From assembly GCA_947457015.1 (NCBI GenBank), contig CANGTV010000002.1, forward strand, positions 1-64,000: a DNA stretch of 64,000 nucleotides, given 5' to 3'. Below, piece by piece: positions 8,332 to 18,084 of the stretch (positions within the stretch are counted from its first letter, which is position 1; every line of letters begins with the position of its first letter). The stretch is from Alphaproteobacteria bacterium. Lineage in GTDB: Bacteria; Pseudomonadota; Alphaproteobacteria; UBA9655. The notes below the pieces were generated by a model. It ran no database searches. It was not told the DNA's origin and saw only the letters and a list, made by a program, of their open reading frames with translations. The translations under genes were made by a program, and so were the position numbers.

Positions 8332-9224
8332 ATGTCGATGAAAAAGATTCCTGTATTGACCTGCGTTTCTGAGTCTATCAAATACTTATTTGACAATTTC
8401 CGTAGTATTTCCCTTCTTGTTTTGCAAGTTTACATCGCCACAATTGTTCCTATACTTATTGTGAGCAAACTCATGGGAATTGATCTCTCCCGTTCGTATA
8501 GTGGTGACCCACTCAATGCAGCCCCCCCTCTTCGCTCCTTTATACTGTAATTTTTGCGGCTTTATTATATACCTTTTTAGGAGCTTCATTTACACTTTCT
8601 CTCGCTCGCCATATCGTTTTCAAGGACGCTTTCAATACAAATTTATTAAAATTAATCCAACAAAAAAGATATTGGTATTGTTTTTTAGCAACTTTGAAGA
8701 TGTGGCTAGCGGTGCTCATAACCTATTTCCTAGTGATGCTAGGACTCGTTGTGGTACTTACCATACTACTTACCATACCAGTTGTTATTGTCGCACTTGT
8801 CGGAGATTTATCCTCATCTTTAGAATCTTTAAAAAATGGTTCTTATGATGTACTAACGATAAGCTTGATTGGCTTATTCGATCTTGTTTGCGGTATCGTC
8901 TACGTTTTTGTTACTGCAATCTTTATTTATACCCCTCTTCTTGCTGCCCTCGATAAAAAAGGGAGGTTGCGTGACTCATGGAAACTTTCTAAAGGAAATC
9001 GGTTAAGGGTCACCACAATATTATTTACGACATATCTTATTCCGGCCGCGCCACTTACATTATTCACGTTTCTTATCTCATACTTAACGATGGGGTCCTT
9101 TTTGAAACAACCTGTTTGGCTCCCTCTCGTGACAAGTTTAATCCACTTCTATGTGTTGATTCCTTTGACAGCCTCCATCGCTTTCAGTTATCGCTTTATC
9201 TCCACTGAGGCAGAGAAAAGCTGA
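8332..9224 (+). pseudogene. Integral membrane protein gene interrupted by a frameshift in a C7 tract
   Basis: Two reading frames join into one protein. Frame one runs from 8332 through a run of seven C (8522-8528) and stops at 8548-8550. The frame that restores the protein is open from the same C run to 9224 and continues sensibly (SLLYTVIFAALLYTFLGAS...). One extra C would give an unbroken protein of about 297 residues with roughly six hydrophobic segments and a basic loop. The family is not certain; the layout resembles small multi-pass proteins of unknown function. The last 37 bp overlap convergent yhhQ. It may be a true pseudogene, a phase-variable gene or a sequencing error in a homopolymer. 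Confidence 0.7.
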
Positions 9225-9862
9225 TTTTTCTGAAGAGTATTGATGGCGCTCACCGCAAGATAAAATAAAGGCGTGCTGCAAACAGAGAAAAACAGCTTGA
9301 ATAGATAGCTGTTTGCAATAAGAGGTCCCATGTGCTCCGCTGGCAATACGTTAAAGAGTGTCATAAAACTAATGACGATAGCGGTGTCCACAAACAAAGA
9401 AATTGCCGTACTTCCATTATTTCTCACCCACAACCACTTTCCTTTTGTCACCTTGCGTATCCAAAGGTAAAGAGTGATATCAACAGCTTGAGCGACATAA
9501 CAGGCGATAATTGATCCTATAAAGGCCACACTATACAGGCCAAAAACATGGTGGAAGGTCGTGTTATCAACTGTTGACCATGCTGTCGCCTCAAGATGAT
9601 CCATCCCAGAAATGACGCCTGCAATCAAAACATTCATGAAAATGGCAAGCCTGACACAAAAAGTAGCCTTTTCTTTCCCATAAAACTCTGTGATTAAATC
9701 AGTGAGTAAAAACGTGAGCGGGTACAAGATAGCGCCTACAGAGAGTTCAAAAACATGAAAAGGCAAAAGGGGCAAAAAGACAAATTTCTGGTATATTAAG
9801 TTGCCCACAACAACCAGCACAGCAAACAAAACACATAAACTTGTATAAATATTATCCGTCAT
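9188..9862 (-). CDS. yhhQ: Queuosine precursor transporter, YhhQ/VUT family
   Basis: A 224-residue membrane protein with about six helices. The family hallmarks are present: LTDLITEFYGKEKA in the first half and DITLYLWIRKVTKGKWLWVRNNGSTAISLFVDT in the second, shared with YhhQ (former DUF165). YhhQ proteins import queuosine precursors such as preQ0/preQ1, so this organism probably salvages the modified base. No queuosine riboswitch was obvious in the 180-bp leader. The 3' end overlaps the frameshifted membrane gene tail to tail. Confidence 0.9.
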   Translation of the reverse strand: MTDNIYTSLCVLFAVLVVVGNLIYQKFVFLPLLPFHVFELSVGAILYPLTFLLTDLITEFYGKEKATFCVRLAIFMNVLIAGVISGMDHLEATAWSTVDNTTFHHVFGLYSVAFIGSIIACYVAQAVDITLYLWIRKVTKGKWLWVRNNGSTAISLFVDTAIVISFMTLFNVLPAEHMGPLIANSYLFKLFFSVCSTPLFYLAVSAINTLQKNQLFSASVEIKR

Positions 9863-10044
9863 AATTATTGGCCCATTTTTTGAAAATTATTATTAAATAA
9901 TTTGTATCATTTTTTCAAGATAAGAACTTACGACCCTTTGAGGGAATCGCAGAATTATTTCCCAGACAACCATTCCATTAACCTTTGCGTAACCCTTATA
10001 TGCCTATAAATTAACTATGTTTATGAGCAGCGAAGGGATCCCCC

Positions 10045-10863
10045 ATGTTAGGTCAATTTATTTACACATTACACCCCCTTGTTCTTGCTTTCCTTGTTGT
10101 AGGAGGAACGGTCTCTGTCTCTTTTCTATGCATCGTCTGTTGTCGCCATTTTATAAGACTTGCCTATGAAGAGGCCACTGAATTTAAAATAGAAACCTAT
10201 AGTGATGCTTTCGGAGTTGCGTTTGCTATTTTCTTAGGTCTTATTATTGTTACGGCTTGGAGCTCTTATGATCAAACAGATAATATCCTGCGCGATGAAA
10301 CCAACTACCTTAATGACCTTTTTAAATTATCAAAATATGTCGGTGACCCGGAAAAAGACGAATTAAGGAATACCTTAAAGCAATACGTAACGGCCGTGAT
10401 CACTGAAGAATGGCCTCTTCTTCCTCAAGGAGAGAATAGTCAAAAAGTAGGACAGCACCTTTTTCACGTTCTTGATATTCTCTATAGCCATGAGTCATCC
10501 AATAAAACAGAAGAAATCGTTCGTTCCGAGCTCAACAAGATTACGACACATCTCCTCGAGAAAAGACGTTCACGAAACATAAACGCGGAATCATCTGTCA
10601 CCCCCATCATGTGGATGATTTTAATTTCTTGTAACGTCATTGCTTTTTTTATTCTTGGTTTGGCTGTTCAAGGGTCCCTTATATTTCATGTGCTTTTGCA
10701 AAGCTTATATGCTTTCGGCATAGGACTGATGATCCTCCTTGTTATTATTCTCGATCGCCCCTTTTATTTTGGAATGTATTATGGGGGAGGAATTACATAT
10801 GAGCACTTCGAAACGCTCCTGGATGAATGGAATGGGGAGGAGAAACAAGTAAGCTCACTTTAG
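10045..10863 (+). CDS. DUF4239-like membrane protein
   Basis: A 272-residue protein with two N-terminal membrane helices (about 10-32 and 50-72), a soluble helical middle (about 80-190) and two C-terminal helices (about 195-245). The stretch after helix two (AWSSYDQTDNILRDETNYLNDLF) and the C-terminal LDRPFYFG are typical of DUF4239 / bestrophin-like-domain proteins, which have no settled function. A GAAGGGAT-like ribosome site precedes the ATG. It is probably a single gene, ending 2 bp before the tail of the next gene on the other strand. Confidence 0.7.
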   Translation: MLGQFIYTLHPLVLAFLVVGGTVSVSFLCIVCCRHFIRLAYEEATEFKIETYSDAFGVAFAIFLGLIIVTAWSSYDQTDNILRDETNYLNDLFKLSKYVGDPEKDELRNTLKQYVTAVITEEWPLLPQGENSQKVGQHLFHVLDILYSHESSNKTEEIVRSELNKITTHLLEKRRSRNINAESSVTPIMWMILISCNVIAFFILGLAVQGSLIFHVLLQSLYAFGIGLMILLVIILDRPFYFGMYYGGGITYEHFETLLDEWNGEEKQVSSL

Positions 10864-10864
10864 C

Positions 10865-11113
10865 TTAATTCAAGCACGTCTTCTCACACGCCAAACTTTC
10901 ATAGTTTTTGACATCCTTGGCATTACGGCTCGCAAGGATAAGCTGATCCTTCTCTTGATCCCCAAATTCATCTTTAATAAAATCAAGAAGCTTTTCAAAA
11001 TCTCGATCAACCGCTTTCAAACACTCTTTTGTGCTACCATACCCTGGGCACTCAGGAGCGTTGGCAAAAGCCTGGAAAGGAATGAGGAGAATCAGAAAAG
11101 CAAGGATATACAT
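10865..11113 (-). CDS. Small secreted protein, four cysteines, possibly LprI-like
   Basis: An 82-residue product with a signal peptide (MYILAFLILLIPFQAFA, cleavage near AFA-NA) and a short helical mature part with four cysteines (CPGYG, ECLKA, CEKTC). The CLKAVDRDFEKLLDF pattern vaguely recalls DUF1311/LprI lysozyme-inhibitor-like domains, but the similarity is weak and I would not assign it. It lies between the DUF4239 gene and the groEL terminator and has no obvious operon partner. Confidence 0.55.
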   Translation of the reverse strand: MYILAFLILLIPFQAFANAPECPGYGSTKECLKAVDRDFEKLLDFIKDEFGDQEKDQLILASRNAKDVKNYESLACEKTCLN

Positions 11114-11184
11114 GGGTACCTTCTTTTAAAAAATCAGGGTCTAAAAGAACGGTACCAAAAAAATCTTAAGAACTTCTTAAAGAT

Positions 11185-11213
11185 AAAAAAAGGGCCCCGC
11201 AGGACCCTTTTTA
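11185..11213 (-). terminator. Rho-independent terminator of groES-groEL
   Basis: On the minus strand AAAAAGGGTCC and GGGCCCTTTTT form a stem around a 4-base loop, followed by a run of T. It lies about 20 bp past the groEL stop in the correct orientation. Confidence 0.85.
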
Positions 11214-11234
11214 AAGATATTGGATGGGTTTCTT

Positions 11235-12878
<1,644 letters not shown>

Positions 12879-12893
12879 TTATCTTCCTTTCTT

Positions 12894-13181
12894 TTAAGCA
12901 ACGATTCCCATGATGTCGGATTCCTTCATCACCAGATATTCTTCACCGTTAAATTTCACTTCTGTTCCGGACCATTTGCCAAAAAGGATACGATCCCCTG
13001 CCTTAACGTCTAAAGGAATTACTTTTCCATCCTCAAGGCGGGTTCCTGATCCCACAGAGATCACTTCACCTTCCATAGGCTTTTCTTTGGCTGTATCGGG
13101 GATAATAATTCCGCCGGCTGTTTTTTCTTCTTGCTCGATACGACGAACAAGAACACGGTCGTGTAGTGGTCTAAATTTCAT
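12894..13181 (-). CDS. groES: Co-chaperonin GroES
   Basis: A 95-residue cap of the GroEL chamber. It begins [29 protein letters not shown] and contains the mobile-loop region and the IMGIVA C-terminus, all normal for the family. It is the first gene of the groES-groEL operon, 38 bp downstream of the CIRCE element. Confidence 0.98.
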   Translation of the reverse strand: MKFRPLHDRVLVRRIEQEEKTAGGIIIPDTAKEKPMEGEVISVGSGTRLEDGKVIPLDVKAGDRILFGKWSGTEVKFNGEEYLVMKESDIMGIVA

Positions 13182-13219
13182 TTGTCTCTCCCTTTATGTT
13201 GGGACCTTACGGGGTTAAA

Positions 13220-13246
13220 TTAGCACTCTCACCATGAGAGTGCTAA
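13220..13246 (-). promoter_or_regulatory. CIRCE operator (HrcA binding site)
   Basis: A perfect TTAGCACTC - 9 nt - GAGTGCTAA inverted repeat, the standard CIRCE element bound by the HrcA repressor. It lies immediately downstream of the -10 box of the groES promoter, so repressor binding would block initiation. It predicts heat-inducible control through HrcA, which is not encoded in this window. Confidence 0.97.
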
Positions 13247-13248
13247 AA

Positions 13249-13278
13249 TGTATAGCTGAGGGGGTCCGTCCTTGTCAA
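13249..13278 (-). promoter_or_regulatory. Sigma70-type promoter of groES-groEL
   Basis: On the minus strand TTGACA (13273-13278) and TATACA (13249-13254) are separated by 18 nt, a near-consensus housekeeping promoter. The CIRCE operator begins 2 nt after the -10 box, which supports the assignment. Confidence 0.8.
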
Positions 13279-13362
13279 CAAGTATTCATCAGATGGACAA
13301 TTGAGGGAGAGGAAGAGCGAGGATAAAGTAAACGAGCCCCTCAAAGAGGGGGTAGGAGGAAC

Positions 13363-14448
13363 TTAAAGGGGGCGCATTAAACGCTGATCTATTCCCGTCA
13401 AAAACCGAAGAAAGTCCATAAACGCAACGTCGTCTAGAAAATCAGCAACAACAGGTTTCAATTGCTCCCCGATTATGCGGATTTGATTTGCGCGAGTATC
13501 ACGGTTTAATCGTGAAAGCATATAGATAACGAAGTTACGATTTGTTATCGACAGAGCTCCCCCATTAAAAAACATTGCGGCATGCGGAGCCATCTCCCCC
13601 AACAACCATGTCTCTGAGATAGCGATATACTTAAGGAACAACACTCTTTCTTCGTCTCGAGTCATCAAACCTACAAAGAAGCCATCTGGATTGTCACGAG
13701 TGACAGCCTCTTCAATCACAGTTACACGAGGCGACCATGTTTCCCCATCGAAAGCAGGAGAAAGGAGGCCTTTAATAACACTAATGCGGTCTGCACCATT
13801 CATGTTTAGCGGCAATAGTCTCGCAGCATATCGCCGAACACCCTCTATCCCCGCTCTTATCCGTTCGGCGGTTGCATAGTCATCAGCTATAACTTGCCAG
13901 ATCTGGCTCCGATCTCCTTCAGTCATATTTTCTGTAAATAATACATCTGCAGCTTCTTCAATCACGGCCATACTCGCTGTCAGTTTGTACGAATCAATTT
14001 CAAGAAGGCCCGCACTATTCCTATAGCGGTCTTCACTCCTCATATCTATCGGCAATAGTCTTGCAGCATATCGCCGAATACCCTCTATTCTCGCTCTTAT
14101 CTTTTCAGCGTCTGTATAGTGTATAAATTGGCAGAGCCCCGCCCGCTCTCTTTTAGTCATATCTTCTGTAAACAGGATATCTGCAGCTCCTTCAAGGATG
14201 GCCATACGTTCCGCAACTTCTTGCGGATCGAGATGAAATCCTCCACATCTCGAAGTAGGTTGAGCTCTAGGCTCTCTAAGGTCTTCGTCGCTTGACGAGG
14301 AGGATTCGACTTGGCGCGCTGGATTTACATTTCCAAACCTCTGTTGGATAAAATGCGCCATCTCATTTCCTCTCTCCCCATAATTCATCGCTGAGGCAAT
14401 GGAAATAGAAGATAAAAAGAATATTAATAAGGCAACTGATTTTTTCAT
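13363..14448 (-). CDS. Secreted protein with two or three internal helical repeats, unknown function
   Basis: A 361-residue protein with a signal peptide (MKKSVALLIFFLSSISIASA). After a Ser/Asp-rich linker (about 48-58), two similar units of about 60 residues occur at about 81-141 and 160-219; both contain A.ILFTE(D/N)MT and IEGIRRYAARLLP or IEGVRRYAARLLP. A third, more diverged unit may begin near 232 (VTVIEEAV). The repeats are also visible in the DNA, so they are fairly recent. I recognise no family. A secreted, lineage-specific repeat protein in a probable symbiont could act at the host interface, but that is inference. Confidence 0.65.
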   Translation of the reverse strand: MKKSVALLIFFLSSISIASAMNYGERGNEMAHFIQQRFGNVNPARQVESSSSSDEDLREPRAQPTSRCGGFHLDPQEVAERMAILEGAADILFTEDMTKRERAGLCQFIHYTDAEKIRARIEGIRRYAARLLPIDMRSEDRYRNSAGLLEIDSYKLTASMAVIEEAADVLFTENMTEGDRSQIWQVIADDYATAERIRAGIEGVRRYAARLLPLNMNGADRISVIKGLLSPAFDGETWSPRVTVIEEAVTRDNPDGFFVGLMTRDEERVLFLKYIAISETWLLGEMAPHAAMFFNGGALSITNRNFVIYMLSRLNRDTRANQIRIIGEQLKPVVADFLDDVAFMDFLRFLTGIDQRLMRPL

Positions 14449-14750
14449 AAAGAATCCATCTATAGTTGAGAAGTTAGATTTAATTAATACTTTTTAATAT
14501 TTCAAATGTGTTTTTAATTGAATCATCAATTTGATAATTCACTAGGTGAAGAAAGGAAAACCCAAAGGGCGCTATGTTGTGCAAACACATCTAGGATTTT
14601 ACATTTATCAGTCTAAAGGAATAGTTTAAAATAATCCAATTTTTCAATTGGCCATTTACGATTTATTAACTTCTTTATGACATACTAACAATAAGAGGGA
14701 CTGCTTTTTCGAGGAAACTTGAACTCAGTCCCTCTTTCCTATAGCGTCCC
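14449..14750. other. AT-rich intergenic region
   Basis: About 300 bp between the secreted repeat protein gene and gmk. Nothing coding is visible. The left half should carry the promoter of the secreted protein gene; the right end contains the hairpin listed at 14693-14737. Confidence 0.5.
14693..14737 (-). terminator. Probable terminator of gmk
   Basis: AAGAGGGACTG and CAGTCCCTCTT form a perfect 11-bp stem around a 22-nt loop, 14 bp past the gmk stop on the minus strand. The T tract on that strand is short, so termination strength is uncertain. Confidence 0.55.
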
Positions 14751-15401
14751 CTAAAGACTCTCTCCCCGTAAGGAATTCACAAAACCAGCAAGTCCGACTT
14801 GTCTCCGGCGTTTTAATCGCTCTGCTTGAATAATGGAGCGAACCGCATACACACTATCGTTAAGAGTATTATTAATGATGACATAATCATATTCCGCCCA
14901 GTGACTCAGCTCATCGGACGCTTTGCTCATGCGCAAACGAATTGTTTCATCCGTGTCTTCAGCGCGCCCTCGCAAGCGCGCTTCAAGCGCTTGTAATGTG
15001 GGGGGAAGAAGAAAAATACTCACCAAGTTCGCCGTTGAAACTTGTTTTAATTGCTGTGTTCCTTGCCAATCAATATCAAAGAGGATATCCGTTCCCGCTT
15101 CTAGATGATTTTCAATAGACGCTTTAGGAGTTCCATAATGATACCCATAGACAAGCGCGTGCTCTAAAAAATGATCCTCTTGCACCATATGAGAGAAGCT
15201 AGCTTCATCAACAAAATGATAATCTTTTCCTTCTATTTCTGAAGCACGCTGAGGACGGGTTGTAACAGAGAGCGAAAGCTCAAGCCCTTCCTCAAGATTT
15301 AAAACATGCTGAGCAACCGTTGTTTTTCCTGCCCCAGAAGGAGAAGAAAGGACAACCATAAATCCACGACGGGCGGGAAGAGAAAGAGTGTTTTCTATCA
15401 T
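14751..15401 (-). CDS. gmk: Guanylate kinase
   Basis: Gmk phosphorylates GMP to GDP in purine nucleotide synthesis. From the ATG at 15401 the protein is 216 residues, the usual size; a longer in-frame extension to 15503 would overlap the divergent gene and matches nothing in the family. The P-loop SSPSGAGKTT lies near residue 20, and the GMP-binding region TTRPQR.SEIEGKDYHFV follows. The gene is transcribed away from the NDUFS4-like gene, leaving a 57-bp gap. Confidence 0.95.
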   Translation of the reverse strand: MIENTLSLPARRGFMVVLSSPSGAGKTTVAQHVLNLEEGLELSLSVTTRPQRASEIEGKDYHFVDEASFSHMVQEDHFLEHALVYGYHYGTPKASIENHLEAGTDILFDIDWQGTQQLKQVSTANLVSIFLLPPTLQALEARLRGRAEDTDETIRLRMSKASDELSHWAEYDYVIINNTLNDSVYAVRSIIQAERLKRRRQVGLAGFVNSLRGESL

Positions 15402-15458
15402 ATGTTTTGCTTCACTTAAAAAACGTTGATACAATGAGATAATATCGGAGAAGAGACT

Positions 15459-15761
15459 ATGACGACCGTCAGAATTTATCAACCTCTCAAAAGTGCGGCG
15501 CAATCAGGAAAAGGAAAACCAAATGTGTGGTACGTTACATTTGAGTCAAAAGATCCCCTCTTTTTCGACCCCCTCATGGGGTGGGTAGGCTCGCAAGATA
15601 TGCGCCAAGAATTGCGATTGTCTTTTCCAACTCTGCTTAAAGCCATTGACTATGCTAAAATAAATGGATTTCAATATAGTGTCTCTACCCCCCCAAAAAT
15701 TGAGCGCTCCCCTAAAAGCTATGGGCTTAACTTTACATGCCCCCGCATAAGGGGAGAGTAG
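15459..15761 (+). CDS. NDUFS4-like complex I accessory subunit (ETC complex I subunit family)
   Basis: A 100-residue protein starting MTTVRIYQPLKSAAQSGK, with W..TFE near residue 24, DPLMGWVGSQDM (about 38-49) and PKSYGLNF near the C-terminus. These are the conserved features of the ETC_C1_NDUFA4/NDUFS4 family, an accessory subunit of respiratory complex I confined to alphaproteobacteria and mitochondria. It is therefore a useful taxonomic marker. A GGAGAAGAG site precedes the ATG. Other nuo genes are not in the window. Confidence 0.9.
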   Translation: MTTVRIYQPLKSAAQSGKGKPNVWYVTFESKDPLFFDPLMGWVGSQDMRQELRLSFPTLLKAIDYAKINGFQYSVSTPPKIERSPKSYGLNFTCPRIRGE

Positions 15762-15825
15762 GAAGATATCAAAATCTTCTAGACACTCGCTCAATTACTG
15801 ATTACTGATATTTGTCATCTGAAAT

Positions 15826-15900
15826 GGGCGTATAGCTCAGGGGGAGAGCACTACGTTGACATCGTAGGGGTCGCTGGTTCAAATCCAGCTACGCCCACCA
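15826..15900 (+). tRNA. tRNA-Val (GAC)
   Basis: Seventy-five nucleotides that fold as a complete cloverleaf. The acceptor stem pairs GGGCGTA with TACGCCC, and the 3' end ACCA is encoded. The anticodon arm CTACG-TTGACAT-CGTAG gives anticodon GAC at 15858-15860, reading valine GUC/GUU codons. The T arm is CTGGTTCAAATCCAG. Confidence 0.97.
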
Positions 15901-15925
15901 TTTTAGAAAAATAATATCATCATAA

Positions 15926-15958
15926 AATGACTCTATTTTACAGATAGAGCCATTTATA
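15926..15958 (+). terminator. Possible terminator after tRNA-Val
   Basis: AATGACTCTAT pairs with ATAGAGCCATT (one mismatch) around a 7-nt loop and is followed by TATATTTTC. It lies 25 bp past the tRNA. Confidence 0.5.
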
Positions 15959-16042
15959 TTTTCATTAAGTTAATAATATATTAATAAATTTTATTTATCC
16001 TGAACAAAATAATATTGTTATTTATTTTGTAGGGAGAGTAAA

Positions 16043-17857
16043 ATGGTTAAAAAATTTGCATTTGCGCTTGGTGTTACAACTTGCTTAGTCAGCATTGATC
16101 TAGCCCACTCCAAAGAAAGCAGAAGTCTTTTTCTAGAAGCCATGGAAGGTGCCCATCACTTACAAAGAAAAACGGGATCTTTAAAAACAATAAGCTCTAA
16201 ACATTGGTTGCCTCTTACACCGAACACATTAGAAGGACTTAGGAGAAGAGCGCCGACTTTTGCTCTTGATAACAGAGCGTCTTTATCTTCTTTGAGCCGC
16301 AGTGTATCTCCAACAGCTAGATATTTATCACTTGGTAGCTTGCTTTCTTCTTCAAGAAGGACGAGTCCAGCATATTCTTTAAATGCTCGCCTTATGGGGC
16401 CAAGATCTTTTAACGGGTTAGCCTCCTTGGCGTCTTGGAACCGCAGTGTAACGCCAGCAGCTTCCCGTTTATCACTTGGTAGCTTGCTTTCTTCTTCAAG
16501 AAGGACGAGTCCAGCATATTCTTTAAACGCTCACCTTATGGGCCCAACGTCTCTTAACGGGTTAGCCTCCTTGGCGTCTTGGAACCGCAGTGTAGCGCCA
16601 ACAGCTTCCCGTTTATCTCTTGGTAGCTTGTTTTCTTCTTCAAGGAGAACGAGTCCAGCACCTTCCTTAAACGCTCGCCTTATGGGTCCAATATCTTTTA
16701 ACGGGTTAGCTTCCTTGTCTTCTTTGAGACACAGCGCAGCACCAATAATCAGCCATTTACCTCTTATCGACTTCCTATCTCCTCCAAAAAAGAAGGATAG
16801 ATCCCTACCAAGAAAACAAACGCCTGTTGCACTTCCTTCTTTAAAAGCCGCTCTTGAAGAGGCGGCCGCGCAAATGACTGATGGCCCGCAACCTAGTATC
16901 CATTCTTCCGTTCTTTTAGAGAAGGCACCTTTTCTTGATCATACCTCATCACGCGATATATCTCTTTCCTCAATTATTGAAAGCATCGTCCCCACAGAAA
17001 TCCCTTCAAGGGTATTGCAGGATACAAAGCCCGTAACGCCGGCACAAGAATTAGAGCGCTCAGAGCCAGTGGTCCTTCAACAGCAAAGGGTTGAAAAGCG
17101 TGAACAAGAGCGCGTTGTAGAAGAAGTCGTTATTCAGCAACCTCAACAACAGGCTGTCCATCAAGAGCCCGTTATAGAGCCTGTGGTCCTTCAGCAACCT
17201 CCTCGTGTTGAAAACCGTGATCAAGAGCGCGTTGTAGAAGAAGTCGTTATTCAGCAACCTCAACAACAAGCTGTCCATCAAGAACCCGTTATAGAGCCTG
17301 CGGTTCTTCAGCAACGTGTTCAACGGGAAGATCAGGAGCGGATTGAACGTGAACGGGTAGATGCGCAACAACTCCTTGAACAGCAACGTGTTCAACGGGA
17401 AAATCAGGAGCGGATTGAACGTGAACGGATTGAAGAGCAACAACTCCTTGAACAGCAACGTGTTCAACGTGAAGATCAGGAACGGATTGAGCGCGAACGG
17501 GTAGATGCACAACAACTCCTTGAACAACAACGTGTTCAACGGGAAGATCAGGAGCGGATTGAACGTGAACGGATTGAAGAGCAACAACTCCTTGAACAAC
17601 AACGTCTCCAGCAAGACGCACAGCGACTTCAAGAAGAACAGGAGTTTCTAAACGGGTTTTTTGTTGTGGACGAGGAGCATCATGAGCCAGAGAATGTTGT
17701 CATTGCACAGCCTCTCGTCCCTCAACAGCGTGTTATTATAGATGATTACCAACCACCCCAAGAAGAAAACAACAACGCCCCTGTTGTTGTTCAACCACAA
17801 CCTGTTCAACAACAAGCACAAGGTTTATTTGGATGGGGAGGGAGATTCTATCTTTAA
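16043..17857 (+). CDS. Secreted multi-repeat protein with long Gln/Arg/Glu coiled coil
   Basis: A 604-residue protein with a signal peptide (MVKKFAFALGVTTCLVSIDLAHS). Three repeat types follow. Residues about 82-235 hold three near-identical 48-residue units rich in Ser (SLGSLLSSSRRTSPAYSLNA core). Residues about 345-425 hold two copies of a 39-residue unit (ERVVEEVVIQQPQQQAVHQE). Residues about 423-528 hold four and a half 24-residue units (VQREDQERIERER then VDAQQLLEQQ or IEEQQLLEQQ), strongly predicted as coiled coil. The C-terminus is acidic then Gln-rich, ending GWGGRFYL. I recognise no family. A terminator follows. Repeats identical at DNA level imply recent expansion. A host-facing adhesin or effector is possible but unproven. 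Confidence 0.7.
   Translation: MVKKFAFALGVTTCLVSIDLAHSKESRSLFLEAMEGAHHLQRKTGSLKTISSKHWLPLTPNTLEGLRRRAPTFALDNRASLSSLSRSVSPTARYLSLGSLLSSSRRTSPAYSLNARLMGPRSFNGLASLASWNRSVTPAASRLSLGSLLSSSRRTSPAYSLNAHLMGPTSLNGLASLASWNRSVAPTASRLSLGSLFSSSRRTSPAPSLNARLMGPISFNGLASLSSLRHSAAPIISHLPLIDFLSPPKKKDRSLPRKQTPVALPSLKAALEEAAAQMTDGPQPSIHSSVLLEKAPFLDHTSSRDISLSSIIESIVPTEIPSRVLQDTKPVTPAQELERSEPVVLQQQRVEKREQERVVEEVVIQQPQQQAVHQEPVIEPVVLQQPPRVENRDQERVVEEVVIQQPQQQAVHQEPVIEPAVLQQRVQREDQERIERERVDAQQLLEQQRVQRENQERIERERIEEQQLLEQQRVQREDQERIERERVDAQQLLEQQRVQREDQERIERERIEEQQLLEQQRLQQDAQRLQEEQEFLNGFFVVDEEHHEPENVVIAQPLVPQQRVIIDDYQPPQEENNNAPVVVQPQPVQQQAQGLFGWGGRFYL
16290..16740 (+). repeat. Tandem 144-bp repeats, three copies
   Basis: The phrase CTTGGTAGCTTG recurs at 16331, 16475 and 16619, exactly 144 bp apart, and most bases between are conserved. 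The units are in frame (48 residues) inside the secreted repeat protein. A diverged partial unit precedes and another follows. Confidence 0.9.
17107..17340 (+). repeat. Tandem 117-bp repeat, two copies
   Basis: Two nearly identical in-frame units of 117 bp (39 residues), marked by GAGCGCGTTGTAGAAGAAG at 17108 and 17225. Confidence 0.85.
17308..17625 (+). repeat. Tandem 72-bp repeats, about 4.4 copies
   Basis: Units begin near 17311, 17383, 17455, 17527 and 17599, exactly 72 bp apart, alternating between a VDAQQ and an IEEQQ ending. The alternation suggests that a 144-bp pair was itself duplicated. All units are in frame (24 residues). Confidence 0.9.
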
Positions 17858-17899
17858 ATAAAAAACGTCTTTCTTCAAGGGTGTTGCCTAAAGCTTTCC

Positions 17900-17937
17900 A
17901 AGGACGATTGAATTTAAAAGGTCAATCGTCCTTTCTT
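17900..17937 (+). terminator. Rho-independent terminator of the repeat-protein gene
   Basis: AAGGACGATTGA pairs perfectly with TCAATCGTCCTT around a 10-nt loop, followed by TTCTT. It lies 42 bp past the stop codon. Confidence 0.85.
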
Positions 17938-17959
17938 GTGAGCCCTTCTGATTTTTCAC

Positions 17960-17987
17960 TTGAAAACCCCAGGATCCTGGGTATGAT
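17960..17987 (+). promoter_or_regulatory. Promoter of tRNA-Gly
   Basis: TTGAAA (17960-17965) and TATGAT (17982-17987) are separated by 16 nt and lie 22 bp before the mature tRNA 5' end. The spacer contains the palindrome CCCAGGATCCTGGG, which may be incidental. Confidence 0.6.
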
Positions 17988-18009
17988 GGCGCCATTGATT
18001 TTATATCAA

Positions 18010-18084
18010 GCGGGCGTAGCTCAGGGGTAGAGCACAACCTTGCCAAGGTTGGGGTCGAGGGTTCAAATCCCTTCGCCCGCTCCA
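18010..18084 (+). tRNA. tRNA-Gly (GCC)
   Basis: Seventy-five nucleotides with acceptor stem GCGGGCG/CGCCCGC, discriminator U and an encoded CCA. The anticodon arm CAACC-TTGCCAA-GGTTG gives anticodon GCC at 18042-18044, reading glycine GGC/GGU. The T arm is GAGGGTTCAAATCCCTT. Confidence 0.97.

Noticed and set aside
9863-10044. Possible preQ1 riboswitch upstream of yhhQ
   Set aside because: I found no hairpin plus A-rich tail of the preQ1 type on the minus strand leader.
15402-15503. N-terminal extension of guanylate kinase
   Set aside because: It would overlap the divergent NDUFS4-like gene and exceed normal guanylate kinase length.
17308-17625. 72-bp periodic units considered as a CRISPR array
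   Set aside because: There are no unique spacers; the units are contiguous, in frame and encode a coiled coil.
17060-17632. A 190-codon and a 110-codon frame antisense to the repeat protein
   Set aside because: They exist only because the sense repeats lack certain codons; the peptides mirror the repeats and have no start signals.
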